This document shows, piece after piece, positions 10,192-19,779 of a DNA stretch of 64,000 bases. Position numbers and translations under genes: made by a program. The first letter of the stretch is position 1, and each line of letters starts with the position of its first letter. The DNA comes from Mycolicibacterium sp. P9-22 (GTDB lineage Bacteria; Actinomycetota; Actinomycetes; Mycobacteriales; Mycobacteriaceae). The notes under the pieces are model-generated. The model saw only the letters and a list, made by a program, of their open reading frames with translations. It made no database searches and was not told the origin of the DNA. Location: assembly GCF_008329585.1 (NCBI RefSeq), contig NZ_NPKP01000002.1, positions 744,001 to 808,000 of the forward strand, written 5' to 3'.

Positions 10192-11781
10192 CTACCGCGG
10201 GCGCACCGCCAGATAGTGCTCGGACACCGGAACCCCGTCGGAGTAGCGCTCCACGGCCTGCTCGATGAGCAGGTCCTGGCCGGTGAGCCGGGTGTGGTGC
10301 TGGTGCATGTGCTCACCCCAGGACCGCACGACGAACGTCTCCACGAACGTCGCCTCGTGTTCGACGCTGCGGAACAGCCGCCACTGCGAGGCCCCGGTGC
10401 GCTGCCGGGACCGCCCCAGCACGTCCATCGCCGCCAGGAAGTTCTGCTCGTCCTCGGGCCTGACGCCGTAGGCGGTGATCACCAGGACGGGCCCGTCGAG
10501 CGGGGCGGGGTCGAAGACCAGGTTGGGCTCGGGCCAGTGCGATGACGGGGTCAGGTCGAGGTCACCGGTCTTGGCGTGCAGCGGCCACCACAGCGAGGAC
10601 AGTCCGCACACCACCAGGAACCCGGCACTGATCAGCAGGCTGGTGACGCTCGTGGTGGCGGCGGCCACCAGTCCCCACACCAGCGACCCCACCGCCTGCC
10701 CGCCCATGAACACCAGCTGATACACCGACAGTCCGCGGGCACGCACCCACGCCGGCAGGCTCAACTGCATCGACGCATTGAGCGTCGACAACGACAGCAG
10801 CCACGAGGCGCCGCCCACCAGCAGCGCCACCAGCACGATGTAGAAGTTGGGCACCAGCGCGAGCGCGACGGTGGTCACGGCGAAACCCGCCGCCGCGGTG
10901 GTCAGCAGCGCGTTCTGGCCGAACCGGGACCGCAACCGCGACAACAGGAAGGCGCCGAGCACCGCACCGGCCCCGAGCGCGCCCAGCAGCACCCCGTAGC
11001 CCGACGAGGACAGACCGAGGCGGCTGCTGGCGATCACCGGCAGCAGCCCCCATAACGCGCTGGCGGGAGCGATGAACAGCGCCGCCCGCAGCAGGATTCG
11101 CCGCACGATCGGTGAACTGCGGATGAACCGCCCGCCCGCGCTGAGCGCCGCCAGGGCCCGCTCGGGCGGTTCGCTGCGTTCCACCGAGGCGGGACGCCAG
11201 GAGATGAGCACGATCACGATCCCGGCGAACGACACCGCGTTGAGCGCGAACACCAGAGTCGGCCCGGACAGCGAGACCAGCACCCCGGCGATGGCGGGAC
11301 CGATGGCGCGGGCGAGGTTGATGCTCATGCTTCCCAGCGCGGCGGCGGCCGGAATCTGCTGAGCAGGAACGAGATCAGGCTGGATCGCCTGCCAGGCCGG
11401 CGCCACCAGCGCCTGTCCGCAGCCGATCATGAACAGCAGGGTGAGCAGCACCGCCGGAGTCGTCAGACCGGCACCGGTCAACGACGCGAGCAGACCCACC
11501 CCCGCGGCCATCGCGCCCTGGGTCGCGATGAGCAGACGGCGCCGATCGATGAGGTCGGCCAGCGCGCCGGACGGCAACGCCAGCAGCATCACCGGCAGCG
11601 TGGTCGCGGTCTGCACCAGCGGTACCAGCACCGCGGCACGCGAATCGCCGACCAGCATCCACTGCGCGCCGACGGTCTGCATCCAGGTGCCGAGGTTGGA
11701 GACGAGCTGGGCGATCCACAGCGCACGGTAGACCGGCGATCGCAGTGGCGCCCACGTCGAGGTGGACTGTGACACTGTCAT
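10192..11781 (-). CDS. MFS exporter with a C-terminal antibiotic-monooxygenase-like domain
   Basis: 529 residues. The first 400 or so form a 12-helix major facilitator of the enterobactin-exporter (MFS_3) type, with the loop ALADLIDRRRLL between helices 2 and 3. A soluble tail of about 110 residues follows (from PVLVITAYGVRPEDEQNFL to SEHYLAVRPR), with the look of a dimeric alpha/beta-barrel ABM domain. The start ATG 11781 has GGGGGCAAGG upstream; an ATG at 11811 would add ten residues. The substrate is unknown. It ends four bases from the convergent SDR. Confidence 0.85.
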   Translation of the reverse strand: MTVSQSTSTWAPLRSPVYRALWIAQLVSNLGTWMQTVGAQWMLVGDSRAAVLVPLVQTATTLPVMLLALPSGALADLIDRRRLLIATQGAMAAGVGLLASLTGAGLTTPAVLLTLLFMIGCGQALVAPAWQAIQPDLVPAQQIPAAAALGSMSINLARAIGPAIAGVLVSLSGPTLVFALNAVSFAGIVIVLISWRPASVERSEPPERALAALSAGGRFIRSSPIVRRILLRAALFIAPASALWGLLPVIASSRLGLSSSGYGVLLGALGAGAVLGAFLLSRLRSRFGQNALLTTAAAGFAVTTVALALVPNFYIVLVALLVGGASWLLSLSTLNASMQLSLPAWVRARGLSVYQLVFMGGQAVGSLVWGLVAAATTSVTSLLISAGFLVVCGLSSLWWPLHAKTGDLDLTPSSHWPEPNLVFDPAPLDGPVLVITAYGVRPEDEQNFLAAMDVLGRSRQRTGASQWRLFRSVEHEATFVETFVVRSWGEHMHQHHTRLTGQDLLIEQAVERYSDGVPVSEHYLAVRPR

Positions 11782-11829
11782 CCTTGCCCCCAACCACGGT
11801 CTTTCGACCACTGTAGAGGGGGGTGGCGG

Positions 11830-12957
11830 CTAGGCAGCCTTGCGGCGTCGCTGACCGATCACGTCTTCGTAATGTCCGAGCAGTTCCTCGCAGACGGCCG
11901 GCCAGGTGCGCGCGAGCACGCTGCGCCGGGCGGCCGCCGAATACCGCGCCCGCTCGGCGAACAGGTGATCGACAGCCCCCGAGAGCCTGTCTTCGAACTC
12001 CTCGACCCCCAGCAGCAGACCGGTGTGCATCGGGGTGACCAGGTCCCGCGGTCCACCCGCATCGGGCGCGATCACCGGTAGACCCGAGGCCATCGCCTCC
12101 TGGACGGCCTGGCAGAACGTCTCGTGTTCGCCCGGGTGCACGAAGACATCCATGCTGGCGTAGGCGGCGGCGAGTTCCGCGCCGCGCAATTCACCGGTGA
12201 AAATGGCTGCCGGCATCAATGATTGGAGCTTGGACTTGTCGATGCCGTCACCGACGACCACGACCTGCAGGTCGTCACGGGCAGCGAGGGTGGCCAGCCG
12301 CTCGACATGTTTCTCCGGTGCGAGCCTGCCGACGAAACCGATGACCGGTTTGCCGGCCGGAGACCATCTGGCGCGCAACGACTCATCGCGTGCCGACGGT
12401 ACGAAACCGGTGATATCGACGCCGCGACCCCACTTGTGCAGCCGGGGAACACCGTGGGCGGCAAGATTTTCCATGGCCGAGGTGGACGGCGCCAGGGTGC
12501 GGTCGGCCTTGCTGTGCAGCCGGCGGGTCCACGCCCATGACACCCGGGACAGCACGCCGACACCGTAGCTCTCGGCGAAACCGGCGACATCGGTCTGGAA
12601 GACGGCCACCGCGGGGACACCGAGGTGTCGCGCGGCGTGCACACCGCCCCAGCCGAGCAGCGCCGGTGAGGCCAGATGCACCACATCGGGATCGAAACCG
12701 CGCAGTACACCGACGATCCGGGGCAGCGGGACGCCGAGCGGCAGCGAGGTCACCTTCGGGAACATGTGCGAGGGCACCCGGTGCACCCGGACACCGTCAT
12801 ACACGCGGTCGGCGGGCTCCTGGCCGCGCGGGGTGTCCGGCGCGATGACCAGAACCTCGTGGCCCGATCGCCGGAGATGCTCGATCACCCGGAGCACCGA
12901 ATTGGTCACGCCGTTGACGTTAGGGAGAAAGGACTCGGCAACGATTGCAACGCGCAC
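11830..12957 (-). CDS. mgtA: GDP-mannose-dependent alpha-mannosyltransferase MgtA-like
   Basis: GT4-family glycosyltransferase. It begins [17 protein letters not shown], and has the donor-site motif [15 protein letters not shown] and the [22 protein letters not shown] helix. It closely resembles my memory of Rv0557, which transfers mannose to a glucuronosyl-diacylglycerol acceptor at the membrane. I choose GTG at 12957 (375 residues) since homologues start at this strand, but there is no strong ribosome site; in-frame ATGs at 13023 and 13005 would give longer forms that reach the divergent lipoprotein promoter. Confidence 0.88.
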   Translation of the reverse strand: MRVAIVAESFLPNVNGVTNSVLRVIEHLRRSGHEVLVIAPDTPRGQEPADRVYDGVRVHRVPSHMFPKVTSLPLGVPLPRIVGVLRGFDPDVVHLASPALLGWGGVHAARHLGVPAVAVFQTDVAGFAESYGVGVLSRVSWAWTRRLHSKADRTLAPSTSAMENLAAHGVPRLHKWGRGVDITGFVPSARDESLRARWSPAGKPVIGFVGRLAPEKHVERLATLAARDDLQVVVVGDGIDKSKLQSLMPAAIFTGELRGAELAAAYASMDVFVHPGEHETFCQAVQEAMASGLPVIAPDAGGPRDLVTPMHTGLLLGVEEFEDRLSGAVDHLFAERARYSAAARRSVLARTWPAVCEELLGHYEDVIGQRRRKAA

Positions 12958-13043
12958 ATCAGGACTGTTGCACCGCAGGTTGACAGCACGGTTGACTGCG
13001 GGCATATGGCATGCGAACAGCACGGCAGCGGTACGGTGGCCAC

Positions 13044-13715
13044 GTGCGACGAATGTTGGCCTTGCTCACCGGTTTGACGCTGCTGACCGCCGTGGGCTGC
13101 ACACGCCAGATCGAAGGTAGCGCCCAGTCCGACCCGATCAAACCGTTGATCCAGGTGAGTGAGGACGGCTTCGGTATCCACGCCGGATTCGCCGACGCGC
13201 CGGTGCAGATCGAGATTTTCGCCGAACCGCAGTGCACACACTGCGCGGACCTGCAGCGCGACGCCGGTGAATCCATCCAGCGCTACATCGCCGCCGGCCG
13301 GCTCGCCGTCACCTACCGCCCGATGACTTTTCTGGACATGTCGGACTCGAATTACTCCGAACGGGTCAGCAACGCGCTGTTCGTCGCGGCCCAGGACGGC
13401 CGCACACCCGCGGTGGCGTTCCAGAAGTTCGTCGAGGAATTATGGGCCGACCAGGATCCGTCCGGCAAGGGACCGACCGACGACGAGTTGGCCGAGAAGG
13501 CCCGCACCGCCGGGATACCGGACGAACTGGCGCAACGCATCGCCGACGGGGAGGCCGCGGTGGACGCCGTGGAGATGGATGAGACGAACTACGACTTGCT
13601 CTACCTGGTCGACTCGGAGAACACCGGGACACCGACGGTGTTCGACCTGGTGAACGACGAGAAGGTCGACATCTACGACGAGGACTGGCTCGACAAGTTG
13701 ATGGCGTCATCCTGA
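13044..13715 (+). CDS. DsbA-like thioredoxin-fold lipoprotein
   Basis: 223 residues from GTG 13044. A signal peptide ends at the lipobox LTAVGC (Cys 19), so the protein is likely lipid-anchored outside the membrane. The thioredoxin-fold active site is CTHC (Cys 64, Cys 67) in [12 protein letters not shown], and a cis-proline-type segment GTPTVFDLV lies near the C-terminus. It probably forms or reduces disulfides in exported proteins. An alternative start is ATG 13053. It is divergent from mgtA and its last 43 bases overlap the convergent DUF3592-type gene. Confidence 0.85.
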   Translation: MRRMLALLTGLTLLTAVGCTRQIEGSAQSDPIKPLIQVSEDGFGIHAGFADAPVQIEIFAEPQCTHCADLQRDAGESIQRYIAAGRLAVTYRPMTFLDMSDSNYSERVSNALFVAAQDGRTPAVAFQKFVEELWADQDPSGKGPTDDELAEKARTAGIPDELAQRIADGEAAVDAVEMDETNYDLLYLVDSENTGTPTVFDLVNDEKVDIYDEDWLDKLMASS

Positions 13716-14239
13716 TCCTGGGCGGCCTGATCGTTGATGGCCTGTTCCTCGATCCGCCGGGCGATCACCGCCACCACCAGTAGTGCCGTCCCGGCGATCA
13801 GCCAGCCCAGCACCGCGATCGACCCGGCCGGGATGATGGCCAGCGCCGCGTTACGGTGCTGCACCCGCACCAGATCGGGATCCGAACGGTCGTATTCGAC
13901 GTAGATCCGCATCCCGGTGTCCAGTTCGGAGGGATAGAGCACACCGAGTTCCGGCCGGTAGGTCACCCGGTCGGGGGTGACGAATTCGATGGTCGAACGC
14001 CGCGGGCCTGCGTCGAGCACCTCGGCGGCCGCGACGCCCATATCGGCCTCGATCCGGCGGTCGTTCTCCCAGGCGCCGAGCACCAGCAGCACGGACTGGA
14101 ACGTCACCAGGCAGGCAGCCACGATGATCCCGACCCGCACCCGCCGGATGACCCGCTGGGACCTGGTCTCGGTGCCGTCGCCGAACATCCGCGGAACCCG
14201 GTGCCACCACCGGTCTTTCAGCGTGGTGAGCAGGTGCAC
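13673..14239 (-). CDS. DUF3592-type membrane protein (Rv0556-like)
   Basis: 188 residues with two predicted membrane helices (VGIIVAACLVTFQSVLLVLG near residue 35 and IIPAGSIAVLGWLIAGTALL near residue 125) flanking an extracytoplasmic beta-rich domain containing VTPDRVTYRPELG and MRIYVEYDRSDPDLV, typical of DUF3592. The GTG at 14239 overlaps the menD stop (TAGTG), so it is likely coupled to menD, as in Rv0555-Rv0556. Function is unknown. Its 3' end overlaps the DsbA-like gene. Confidence 0.8.
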   Translation of the reverse strand: MHLLTTLKDRWWHRVPRMFGDGTETRSQRVIRRVRVGIIVAACLVTFQSVLLVLGAWENDRRIEADMGVAAAEVLDAGPRRSTIEFVTPDRVTYRPELGVLYPSELDTGMRIYVEYDRSDPDLVRVQHRNAALAIIPAGSIAVLGWLIAGTALLVVAVIARRIEEQAINDQAAQDQDDAINLSSQSSS

Positions 14240-15867
14240 TAGAGCGCCGCCCGGATGGAAGCGTGCAGCGCACGCAGCGAGGACCGGTCGGCCTTCACCT
14301 CCAGCACCCGCATCCCGTCGAACGGTTCGCGCAGTGCGTCGGCCAGGCCGTCCACCTCCACCTGCCTGCTGTCCACGTGATAGGCCCGGCACAGCGCCGC
14401 GATGTCCACATCGTGCGGGGTGCCGAAGATGCGCGAGGACACATCGGAGAACCGCGGGTCGCCCTGCTCCAGCAGTTCGAAGATGCCGCCACCGTTGTCG
14501 TTGGACACCACGATGGTCAGGTTGCGCGGTCGCGGCTCGGTGGGCCCGATCAGCAGCCCCGAGCTGTCGTGCACGAAGGTCAGGTCACCGATCAGCGCCA
14601 CGGTGCGGCCCCCATCGGAGCGTTCGTGGGCCAGCGCGGCGCCGATCGCGGTCGACACCGTGCCGTCGATCCCGGCGACCCCGCGGTTGGACCGCACCTT
14701 GACCCCGGGGGCACTCAGCCCGACCAGGGCGATATCGCGGACCGGGTTGGAGGCGCCGAGCACCAGCTGGTCCCCGTCGCGCAGGCCGGCGACCACCGCA
14801 GCCGCCACGTGCAGGCCGGTGGTGTGCGGATGCTCGATGAGCTGGGTGCGCACGGCCGCGCAGGTGCGCTCATTGAGCTCGGCGCAGCGCTGCAGCCAGA
14901 CCGGATCGGGTGTGCCGGAGGTCACCGCCCGGGTGCCGGTGGCCTGCGAATTGCCGGACACATCGGGCCAGCGCGGCCCGGTGGTCAGCGCGAAGACCGG
15001 CACCGAGGAGTCGGCCAGCAGCGTGGACACGGTGCGGTGCAGGGTCGGGCGGCCCGCCATGATGACCTGTTGCGGGTGCAGCAGCGGTAACGCCAGCGGG
15101 TGCAAGGGATTGGCCGCGGCCGGGGCCGTCGGCTCGGAGACCGTGGGCAGCCCGGCCAGGTTGGGATGAACGCCGGCGCCGTGGCCGGCGATGACGACGG
15201 TGTCCGGGGTGAGGTCGATGTCGAGCGGCTGGTCGAAGCTGACCGGCGGGGTGTGGGTCCACGACCGCCCGTCGGGACGGCCGTCGGGGGTTGCGCCGTC
15301 GCTGTCGGGGTCTGGGACCAGCGGCTCGCGCAGCGGGATGTCGAACTGCACCGGACCGGCATTCGCGGTGCGAGATCCCTTGGCCGCCACCAAGACCCGG
15401 CACGTCGCCGAGCGCCACTGCGCATTCGCCGCGGCCAGATCACCGTCCTGCGCCAATCCCAGGCTGATGCTGGCGCGGACCTGGCTGCCGAAGTAGCCGA
15501 GCTGCTCCATGGTCTGGTTGGCGCCGGTGCCCAGCAGTTCGTAGGGTCGGTTGGCGCTCAGCACGATCAGCGGCACCCGCGCATAGTTGGCCTCGACCAC
15601 GGCCGGGCCGATATTGGCGACCGCGGTGCCCGAGGTCATCGCGATGGGCACCGGGGCCTGCCCGGAGACCGCCAGCCCGATCGCCAGGAACCCGGCGGTG
15701 CGTTCGTCGATGCGCACGTGCAGACGGATGCGCCCGGCCCGGTCCGCGTCGTGCAGCGCGAAGGCCAGCGGGGCGTTGCGCGACCCGGGGCACAGCACCA
15801 CGTCGCGGACGCCGCCGCGGATCAGTTCGTCGACGACGACGCGGGCCTGGGTCGTCGAGGGGTTCAC
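14239..15867 (-). CDS. menD: SEPHCHC synthase MenD
   Basis: Thiamine-diphosphate enzyme joining 2-oxoglutarate-derived succinic semialdehyde to isochorismate, the committing step of menaquinone synthesis. 542 residues. N-terminal [18 protein letters not shown], the [14 protein letters not shown] glutamate region and [14 protein letters not shown] mark the pyrimidine-binding domain; [13 protein letters not shown] and [14 protein letters not shown] mark the pyrophosphate domain. The length is normal. It lies between bpoC (upstream, nine bases) and the Rv0556 homologue (overlap), the same order as in M. tuberculosis. Confidence 0.96.
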   Translation of the reverse strand: MNPSTTQARVVVDELIRGGVRDVVLCPGSRNAPLAFALHDADRAGRIRLHVRIDERTAGFLAIGLAVSGQAPVPIAMTSGTAVANIGPAVVEANYARVPLIVLSANRPYELLGTGANQTMEQLGYFGSQVRASISLGLAQDGDLAAANAQWRSATCRVLVAAKGSRTANAGPVQFDIPLREPLVPDPDSDGATPDGRPDGRSWTHTPPVSFDQPLDIDLTPDTVVIAGHGAGVHPNLAGLPTVSEPTAPAAANPLHPLALPLLHPQQVIMAGRPTLHRTVSTLLADSSVPVFALTTGPRWPDVSGNSQATGTRAVTSGTPDPVWLQRCAELNERTCAAVRTQLIEHPHTTGLHVAAAVVAGLRDGDQLVLGASNPVRDIALVGLSAPGVKVRSNRGVAGIDGTVSTAIGAALAHERSDGGRTVALIGDLTFVHDSSGLLIGPTEPRPRNLTIVVSNDNGGGIFELLEQGDPRFSDVSSRIFGTPHDVDIAALCRAYHVDSRQVEVDGLADALREPFDGMRVLEVKADRSSLRALHASIRAAL

Positions 15868-15876
15868 CCGGACAGC

Positions 15877-16665
15877 CTATTGCTTGGCTTCAGCAAAGAA
15901 TTCCAGGATCGCCTCGTTGACCGCATCGGGGTGCTCGATGAAGCCCAGGTGACCGGCGTCCGGGATCTCCAGGTAGCGGCCTGCCGGGATGGACTCGGCC
16001 ACCTCCCGGCTCAGGTGCGGGGCCATCAGCACGTCGTCACCGAAACCGATGACCAGCACCGGGGCCTTGATGTGCGCGTAGGCCGGCAGCCGGTTTCCCT
16101 CGGGGGCGACCGCGAGCTGGCTGCGCAGCCCCGGGGTGTATTTGGTGGGCCACATGGTGAACATCTCGGCCCAGTCGCGCACCGCGCGGTCGTCGTTCAG
16201 GGTCTTGGGCGAGAAGTTCTCCAGCAGCCGGATCTTCGCGTCATAGCTGGGCGGCAGCGTGATGTTCGCGTCATGGAACTCACGCTCGGCCTTGTTGAAG
16301 AAGTCGCGGGCGCCGTCGTGCCTGCCCCGGGTCGCCATCAGCACCGCCTGGCTGACCAGCTCGGGCCGGGACACCATCAGCTCCTGGGCGATGAAAGAGC
16401 CCATCGACACCCCGACCACCCGGACGGGCCCGCCGACCACCTTCTCGATCAGGGACGCGGTATCGGCCACCACCTGCTCGGTGGTGAACCCGCTGGCGTT
16501 CTCGGTCGCCCCGACACCGCGGTTGTCGAATGTGATCACGCGGTAGCCGGCCCGCTGGAAGGCCGGGACCTGATGCAGGTGCCAGGTGCGGCCTGCGCCG
16601 CCGCGGCCCGCGATGAAGAGCACCGGTTCGCCGGTGCCGCCCTTGTCGACGTAAGCGAGATTCAC
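15877..16665 (-). CDS. bpoC: Alpha/beta hydrolase BpoC-like (Rv0554 homologue)
   Basis: 262-residue alpha/beta hydrolase. The oxyanion region is LFIAGRGGAGRTW, the nucleophile elbow GVSMGS, and the catalytic His lies in DAGHLGFIEHPDAV. It was historically annotated as a peroxidase, but the fold is a serine hydrolase, and its constant place between menD and menC makes a MenH-like role possible (inference). It is transcribed ahead of menD on the minus strand with a nine-base gap. Confidence 0.85.
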   Translation of the reverse strand: MNLAYVDKGGTGEPVLFIAGRGGAGRTWHLHQVPAFQRAGYRVITFDNRGVGATENASGFTTEQVVADTASLIEKVVGGPVRVVGVSMGSFIAQELMVSRPELVSQAVLMATRGRHDGARDFFNKAEREFHDANITLPPSYDAKIRLLENFSPKTLNDDRAVRDWAEMFTMWPTKYTPGLRSQLAVAPEGNRLPAYAHIKAPVLVIGFGDDVLMAPHLSREVAESIPAGRYLEIPDAGHLGFIEHPDAVNEAILEFFAEAKQ

Positions 16666-16675
16666 CCGCTCGAGC

Positions 16676-17386
16676 CTACTTGCGGGCGCGCACCTTGCGG
16701 ATCGCCTGGTCCCACAGCAGCCGGGTGCCGGCCTTGAGGGTCGACGGCATCAGCGCGTCCCGGGACAGCAATGCGGTGGCAGCGGCCTTGGTGGCCACCG
16801 AGGCCTTGGAGAGGTGACCGGAGTCGAACGGCGGCTGCGGGTCGTACTCGATGCCGAGTTGGATGGCCTTGGCCTTCGCTTCGCCGGCGATCTGCCCGGC
16901 CAACCACAGACCGAGGTCGATTCCGGCGGACACCCCGGCCGCGGTGACGTATTTGCCCTGGTGCACGATGCGCTCGTCACCGACGGCGGTCACCCCGAAG
17001 GTCTTGAGCATCGGCACCGCGATCCAGTGCGAGGTGGCCTTCCGTCCTTCCAGCAATCCTGCCGCGGCCAGCAGCACCGAGCCCGTGCACACCGAGGTGG
17101 TCCAGGTCGAGGTGGTGTCGGCCTTGCGCAGCCATTCCAGGACCTTCTCGTCCCGGGCGTGCTCGAAGGTGGTCGGCCCGCCGGGGACCAGGATGATGTC
17201 CGGTGCCGGGGTCTCCTCGAACGAGTGAGTGGCGCCGATCGTGAGCACACCGGAGTCCGCGGTGACGGGTCCGGGCTCGTGCCAGAGGAAGCGCACCTCG
17301 GCGTCGGGCAGGAAATGCAGCACCTCATAGGGACCGATGAAGTCAAGGGCGGTGAATCCGGGGTACAGCACGATCGCGATCTGCAT
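16676..17386 (-). CDS. DJ-1/PfpI-family protein, isonitrile-hydratase-like
   Basis: 236 residues. The DJ-1/PfpI fold is clear: QIAIVLYPGFTALDFIGPYEVL at the N-terminus, ILVPGGPTTFE, the nucleophile elbow TSVCTGSVLLAAAGLLEG with its Cys, and VTAAGVSAGIDLGLWL. Isonitrile hydratases have this arrangement, but the substrate is not proved. The ATG at 17386 has AAGGAGAGATC directly upstream. It is ten bases downstream of a regulator whose N-terminal half has the same fold, so the two are likely co-transcribed and functionally paired. Confidence 0.8.
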   Translation of the reverse strand: MQIAIVLYPGFTALDFIGPYEVLHFLPDAEVRFLWHEPGPVTADSGVLTIGATHSFEETPAPDIILVPGGPTTFEHARDEKVLEWLRKADTTSTWTTSVCTGSVLLAAAGLLEGRKATSHWIAVPMLKTFGVTAVGDERIVHQGKYVTAAGVSAGIDLGLWLAGQIAGEAKAKAIQLGIEYDPQPPFDSGHLSKASVATKAAATALLSRDALMPSTLKAGTRLLWDQAIRKVRARK

Positions 17387-17396
17387 GATCTCTCCT

Positions 17397-18368
17397 TCAG
17401 GCAAACGTCTTGCGGTAGCGGTCGGGTGATACGCCGACTCGTCGAACGAAGTTGCGCCGCATGGTTTCTGCGGTGCCGAAGCCGCACCGGGCGGCGATGA
17501 CGGTGACGGTGTCGTCGGTTTCCTCCAGTTGCCGGCGGGCGGCTTCGGTGCGGACCCGTTCGACGTAGCTGCCGGGGGCCTCGCCGACCTCGTCGGTGAA
17601 CACCCGGGTGAAGTGCCGCGGGCTCATCGCCGCGCGGCGGGCCAGTTCACCGATGCTGTGCGCGCCACCGGGTTCGGTCTCGATGAGCTCCTGGACCTCG
17701 CGGATGGGCGCGCGCTTGGCGCGTGGCGCCCACACCGGCGCGGCGAACTGGGTCTGGCCGCCGGGTCGGCGCAGGTAGAGCACCAGCCAGCGGGCCACGG
17801 TCTGCGCGAGTTCGGTGCCGTGATCGTCTTCGACCAACGAGAGCGCCAGATCGATACCGGCGGTGACTCCGGCCGCCGTCCACACCGTGTCCGAACTGCG
17901 CACGAAGATCGGGTCGGGATCGACTGACACGTCCGGGAATTCGATGGCGAGCTGATCGGCGAAGGCCCAGTGGGTGGTGGCCCGGCAGCCGTCGAGCAGC
18001 CCGGCCTCGGCCACCAGGAAGGCACCGGTGCACACGCTCACCACCCGCCGGGCGGTCTTGGCGGTATATCGGATCCAGTCGAGGACATCGGGGTTGCGGC
18101 GCAGATCGTCGATTCCCGCACCTCCGGGGACCAGCACAGTGTCGACCGGGTGGTGTGGCAGCTGTTGCGCGACGATCTGCAGGCCGTTCCAGGTGCTGGC
18201 CGGGCCGCCGTCCGGGGACGCGATGATGATGTCGTAGCCATCCTGGTAGCGGCCCTCACTTGCCAGGATCAGCGTGGCGGTGCTGAACACCTCGAACGGA
18301 CCGACCAGATCGAGTGCCTGCACACCCGGGTAGCCGAGCAGCACCACCGATCGCTTCACGTCTCCCAT
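17397..18368 (-). CDS. GlxA-type AraC-family regulator (DJ-1/PfpI sensor plus AraC HTH)
   Basis: 323 residues. Residues 1 to about 200 form a DJ-1/PfpI domain (VVLLGYPGVQALDLVGPFEVF, VVSVCTGAFLVAEAGLL), the last 100 an AraC/XylS double HTH (SIGELARRAAMSPRHFTRVF and VTVIAARCGFGTAETMRRNF). Such proteins use the PfpI domain as a ligand sensor. It precedes the DJ-1 enzyme gene and shares its fold, so it probably controls that gene and itself. ATG 18368 gives a normal N-terminus. Confidence 0.88.
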   Translation of the reverse strand: MGDVKRSVVLLGYPGVQALDLVGPFEVFSTATLILASEGRYQDGYDIIIASPDGGPASTWNGLQIVAQQLPHHPVDTVLVPGGAGIDDLRRNPDVLDWIRYTAKTARRVVSVCTGAFLVAEAGLLDGCRATTHWAFADQLAIEFPDVSVDPDPIFVRSSDTVWTAAGVTAGIDLALSLVEDDHGTELAQTVARWLVLYLRRPGGQTQFAAPVWAPRAKRAPIREVQELIETEPGGAHSIGELARRAAMSPRHFTRVFTDEVGEAPGSYVERVRTEAARRQLEETDDTVTVIAARCGFGTAETMRRNFVRRVGVSPDRYRKTFA

Positions 18369-18448
18369 GGTGATCGTGATTTTCGATGGCGTCTACGCCT
18401 GCTACCCCACAGATCAGGACATGTCGGGGGTGCGCGGGATCCTGCGGT

Positions 18449-18775
18449 ATGACCGAATACACCTACCGCGCCATGTGGTCGCCCAACGACCGGTCCTACA
18501 CCGGCACCTGCATCGAGTTCCCCGGGCTCCGGGGACGCGGACAGACGGCAACCGAAGCCATCGCCGCGGTCGAGAGACTGGTGAACCAAGACGTCGCGGC
18601 GGCCGCGGGCACCGGCTGGACGCCACCGGAATCGCTCACCGACCGCGAATACAGCGGAAGATTCGTGGTGCGCATGTCGCCGGAGTTGCACGCGCACCTG
18701 GCGGTCGAATCGGCGGAACAAGGGGTTTCGCTCAACCAATGGGTGCTGCAGAAACTGACGAACCGGCGGCGATAA
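18449..18775 (+). CDS. Orphan HicB-like antitoxin-type protein
   Basis: 108 residues. The N-terminal part YRAMWSPNDRSYTGTCIEFP followed by GQTATEAIAAVERLV is the degenerate RNase-H-like HicB fold; the C-terminal FVVRMSPELHAHLAVESAEQ followed by VSLNQWVLQKL is a ribbon-helix-helix DNA-binding domain. No HicA toxin gene is found before or after it, so it may be a solitary regulator. The ATG at 18449 is chosen because the HicB fold starts right after it; no strong ribosome site is visible. Two large palindromes follow its stop. Confidence 0.75.
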   Translation: MTEYTYRAMWSPNDRSYTGTCIEFPGLRGRGQTATEAIAAVERLVNQDVAAAAGTGWTPPESLTDREYSGRFVVRMSPELHAHLAVESAEQGVSLNQWVLQKLTNRRR

Positions 18776-18788
18776 CACCTTGCACAAT

Positions 18789-18839
18789 CCAGTACTACCG
18801 GCAGTACTGGATGAGCGGCAGTACTACCGGTAGTACTGC
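18789..18839. repeat. Two related 22-bp palindromes after the hicB-like gene
   Basis: 18789-18810 reads CCAGTACTACCGGCAGTACT plus GG, a near-perfect palindrome; 18818-18839 is a perfect palindrome with arms GCAGTACTA and TAGTACTGC around CCGG. The two share the core AGTACTACCGG and their centres are 29 bases apart. They lie between the hicB-like stop and the menC stop. They could be operators for the ribbon-helix-helix protein, a repeat element, or terminators. Confidence 0.8.
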
Positions 18840-18844
18840 TTTTC
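18818..18844 (+). terminator. Possible intrinsic terminator of the hicB-like gene
   Basis: The second palindrome folds as a nine-base stem (GCAGTACTA/TAGTACTGC) with a CCGG loop and is followed by TTTT. That is the layout of an intrinsic terminator for the plus-strand hicB-like gene. The same palindrome could be a protein-binding site instead. Confidence 0.5.
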
Positions 18845-18879
18845 AGAGGGTCTTGTCGCTCCGGCAGTTGCCGATGCGG

Positions 18880-19779
18880 CTACCGGCACACGAACGGGTA
18901 GCACTCGCGGATCCGGTCGATCCACCATTGCCGCCGGTCCGCCGGCGCCGCCAGCGATGCCAACCGGGCCGGGTCCGGGACCACCGGCCCGACCGGGAGA
19001 TATCCGCCGACGGGGACGACCGGGTCCACCACATCCTCGACGAACAGCCCACCGGTGCCCAGGCCGCAGGCGAAGGGCAACTCGGGCAGGCAGGCCGCGG
19101 CGAGCAGTCCGCGCGACATTCCCACCGCACTGTCCAGGGCACTGGACACCACGACCGGTACGCCGATCCGGGCGGCGATGGTCAGCAGCGGCTCCACCCC
19201 GCCCAGCGGCGCGACCTTCACCACCGCGATATCGGCGGCACCCAATGCGACAACCCGGAACGGATCGGCGGCCTTGCGGATCGATTCGTCTGCCGCAATC
19301 GGCACATCCACCTGCTGCCGTAGCTCAGCGAGCTCTTCGACTGTGGCACAAGGCTGTTCGAGATACTCGAGCGGGCCGAGCGCACGTGCAGCGGCCACTG
19401 CCTCCGATACGCTCCAGCCGCCGTTGGCGTCCACCCGCACCTTGTCCACCAGTGCACGCACCGCCTCGACGCGCGCGACATCATCGGCCAGTGCCTGCCC
19501 GGGTTCGGCAACCTTCACCTTCGCGGTCTGCGCCCCCGGGAACCTGGCCAGCACCTCGGGCACCCGCTGCGGTTCGACGGCCGGCACGGTGGCGTTGACC
19601 GGGACACGGTCGCGCAGCGGTGCCGGTGACCGCCGGTAGGCGGCCTCGATGGCCGCCAGCAACCAGTGCGCGGCCTCGGCCGGCCCGTACTCCACGAAAG
19701 CGCCGAACTCGCCCCAGCCGGACGGCCCGTCGAACAGCGCCACCTCGCGAACGGTGATGCCGCGGAAGCGAACCCGCAT
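18880..19779 (-). CDS. menC: o-Succinylbenzoate synthase MenC (start uncertain)
   Basis: Enolase-superfamily dehydratase converting SHCHC to o-succinylbenzoate. Visible active-site elements are AKVKV, RVDANGGWS, LEQP, AADES and VVKVAPLGG, covering the Lys, Asp, Glu, Asp and Lys set. ATG 19779 gives 299 residues and begins MRVRFRGIT. Homologues begin earlier, and the same frame upstream codes for LLDRLHVVALP, which matches their N-terminal strand, but contains no ATG, GTG or TTG. A CTG at 19812 would give 311 residues. Either an unusual start or a one-base difference near 19820 is implied. It follows an acyl-CoA synthetase gene. Confidence 0.9.
   Translation of the reverse strand: MRVRFRGITVREVALFDGPSGWGEFGAFVEYGPAEAAHWLLAAIEAAYRRSPAPLRDRVPVNATVPAVEPQRVPEVLARFPGAQTAKVKVAEPGQALADDVARVEAVRALVDKVRVDANGGWSVSEAVAAARALGPLEYLEQPCATVEELAELRQQVDVPIAADESIRKAADPFRVVALGAADIAVVKVAPLGGVEPLLTIAARIGVPVVVSSALDSAVGMSRGLLAAACLPELPFACGLGTGGLFVEDVVDPVVPVGGYLPVGPVVPDPARLASLAAPADRRQWWIDRIRECYPFVCR

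Noticed and set aside
14237..15867. Several plus-strand frames opposite menD
   Set aside because: menD has full ThDP motifs and normal length; the opposite frames lack domains and ribosome sites.
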